Of a stretch of DNA of 64,000 nt, positions 62,703 to 64,000 are shown piece after piece (position 1 is the stretch's first letter; each line of letters opens with the position of its first letter). Source of the DNA: Companilactobacillus mindensis DSM 14500 (GTDB taxonomy: Bacteria > Bacillota > Bacilli > Lactobacillales > Lactobacillaceae); contig NZ_AZEZ01000004.1 of assembly GCF_001434275.1 (NCBI RefSeq), positions 1 to 64,000 on the forward strand. Reading direction: 5' to 3'. The translations under genes and the position numbers were made by a program. The notes under the pieces are model-generated. The model saw only the letters and a program-made list of their open reading frames with translations. It was not told the DNA's origin and searched no databases.

Positions 62703-62804
62703 GTTTGTGCCCCCTTCTTTATATTTTGATTTTGGCGGTTAAGTTTAATTTAGCACTTTTTGTGGTTTGACGGTCTGTTTCTTTGGTCTTGTTTTTTGAT
62801 GGCT

Positions 62805-62821
62805 ATGTTTTCGTAAAACAT
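62805..62821 (-). repeat. 17-bp palindrome, copy 3 (before the phosphoesterase gene)
   Basis: Identical, on the minus strand, to the core of copy 2 (ATGTTTTACGAAAACAT). It lies 103 bases before the start at 62702, the same distance class as copies 1 and 2. Confidence 0.75.
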
Positions 62822-63081
62822 ATATTTTAAATATTGCTTCATCAAAAAAATCATTATTAAGAATACTGATGACGCATTTATTGATCCATTTCATCTTAAA
62901 GTCCATCAACTCATCGATGATCTTTCATAGAATTCGCCTCTCAGCACGCTTCTATCGCCTTTTTGAACTAATGTTCGACCGAATTTAAGCTTTAGCACCC
63001 GAGCTATTCATTACAAACGCTTATTTAAAGGCATTTTACTATTCAATCACCCTAATACCCTTTTGTTGATCAAATGGATAG

Positions 63082-63098
63082 TTGTTTTCGTAAAACAT
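63082..63098 (-). repeat. 17-bp palindrome, copy 4
   Basis: ATGTTTTACGAAAACAA on the minus strand, one base from the consensus, in the 505-base gap between recQ and the phosphoesterase gene. The rest of the gap (62703-63207) holds copy 3, a direct-repeat copy (62926-62946) and no gene that I can support. Confidence 0.7.
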
Positions 63099-63207
63099 TT
63101 ATTACTCTTTCCTTTTGCTTAATTTCCACAAAAAAATAGTCAATTATTCAACTAATTGACTATCTATTAATAAACATATTATTTATTTTAACACTCATAC
63201 CTACTTA

Positions 63208-64000
63208 TTAGGCCTCTTGAAAGTCTTTTATTTCACCAATAAAATCGGGTCCATATTGCTCTAATTTGACCTTTCCTACACCACTGACAGCCAAGAACTC
63301 TTGGTCATTAGTTGGCAATTTGACGCTCATGTCCTTCAAGGTTCGATCGGAAAAGATCATAAACGGTGGCAACCCCTGCTGCTTTGCGAATTTCAAGCGC
63401 AGTGCTCGCAGTTTTTCAAAGAGATCGACGTCAAAACTCCCATCAGCAACCATCGACTTAGGTTTGACTGTTTCTTGACGAAGATCTTGCTTTCTAGCCA
63501 CATTCATTTTCCCTTTGAGGACCGCTAGACCCTTCTTTGACACTAATAGGGTTGGATATTCCCCACCGCTGCTTTTGAGAAAGCCATTTGCGGTCAAAAA
63601 ATCTATCAAACGGCTGACATCCTTCAAGGTTCGATCCTTGAATATGCCAAAAGTCGACAATTTTTCAAAGTGACGCCAGTCGTTAGCCATGTTATCTTTA
63701 CCCACTAATACTCTAGTGACGACTTTTTTCCCATAGCGCTGATTCATGCGTACCACACAGCTCAAAACTTTCTGCGTATCAGCTGTCGCATCGGTCAATT
63801 CCCGATCATCCAAACAGTTAGAGCAGCGTCCACAAGGCGTCGTATTGGTTTCACCAAAATAATCTAAGACAAACTTCATCAGACAAGCTTGTGTCTGGGC
63901 AAAACGGCTGATTTCAAACAGTTTATTACGTAAACTGAGCTTGTATTGGTCGTCCCCTTGGGATTTATCGATAAAAAACTGGTGGAGCCGCAGATCAGCT
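63208..64000 (-). CDS. recQ: ATP-dependent DNA helicase RecQ, C-terminal part
   Basis: The gene runs off the right edge; the first residues seen are LRLHQFFIDK near position 64000 and the frame stays open. The visible 260 residues contain the zinc-binding Cys set (ACLMKFVLDYFGE followed by CGRCSNC), the RQC winged-helix (VLSCVVRMNQRYGKKVVTRVL) and an HRDC domain (LFEKLRALRLKFAKQQGLPP and the VSGVGKVKLEQYG hairpin). RecQ unwinds DNA in recombination and repair. The ATG at 63879 is internal, not the true start. Confidence 0.92.
   Translation of the reverse strand, partial: ADLRLHQFFIDKSQGDDQYKLSLRNKLFEISRFAQTQACLMKFVLDYFGETNTTPCGRCSNCLDDRELTDATADTQKVLSCVVRMNQRYGKKVVTRVLVGKDNMANDWRHFEKLSTFGIFKDRTLKDVSRLIDFLTANGFLKSSGGEYPTLLVSKKGLAVLKGKMNVARKQDLRQETVKPKSMVADGSFDVDLFEKLRALRLKFAKQQGLPPFMIFSDRTLKDMSVKLPTNDQEFLAVSGVGKVKLEQYGPDFIGEIKDFQEA

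Overview
The window is AT-rich, densely coding DNA from a low-GC Gram-positive of the Lactobacillaceae. Supporting signs are RexA/RexB instead of AddAB naming features, the DinG form with an N-terminal exonuclease, a mevalonate cluster ending in a type 2 IPP isomerase, type B RNase P RNA, GpsB, RqcH, a SLAP-like cell-wall module and a manganese-type riboswitch leader. Gene content would fit Companilactobacillus (old L. alimentarius/farciminis group), but that genus call is inference. There is no tRNA, rRNA, complete insertion sequence or CRISPR array.

Layout. 1-7.8 kb: dnaG-rpoD, a convergent XRE regulator, then cfa-trmK-Nif3-like-pepT. 7.9-18.3 kb: an HxlR regulator divergent from an SDR and a DHA2 transporter, a lipoprotein, a 4-OT tautomerase and a DUF2075 ATPase that share an upstream palindrome, signal peptidase I, two uncharacterised genes and an RNA m5C methyltransferase. 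18.3-22.4 kb: mvk-mvaD-mvaK2-fni (minus strand), which makes isoprenoid precursors from mevalonate. 22.5-35.2 kb: rexB-rexA-dinG, a YpmB-like protein, dnaD, nth and an acetyltransferase: a recombination, repair and replication block. 35.2-41.3 kb: pbp1A-recU facing ypsA-gpsB-rnpB-rRNA methyltransferase, a conserved Firmicutes cell-division neighbourhood. 41.3-47.3 kb: corA, lplA, an RNase H-like gene, an EbsA-like gene, fhs, lspA, rluD. 47.3-51.5 kb: pyrR followed by a carA/carB pair whose catalytic residues are lost. 51.5-58.6 kb: rqcH, degV, a secreted CAP/SLAP protein, an alpha/beta hydrolase remnant, and a DUF4811-MFS pair divergent from a TetR regulator. 58.6-64 kb: an accessory, eroding region with a stand-alone integrase, nested inverted repeats, a YefM-YoeB toxin-antitoxin, a riboswitch left in front of a deletion fusion of a P-type ATPase and an SDR, a phosphoesterase and the 3' part of recQ.

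The strongest candidate for something undescribed is the pyrR-linked CarA/CarB pair. Both reading frames are long, intact and translationally coupled, yet CarA lacks the nucleophilic Cys and the catalytic His, and CarB has lost its ATP-grasp glycine loop, its metal-binding Asn and its C-terminal allosteric domain. They look like retained pseudoenzymes. Other points: Nth and RexB in the repair block both lack the cysteines that hold an iron-sulfur cluster in their relatives; four near-identical 17-bp palindromes lie before the tautomerase, DUF2075 and phosphoesterase genes; and a manganese-type riboswitch now drives a broken gene fusion. All function calls come from reading translated motifs; no database search was run.
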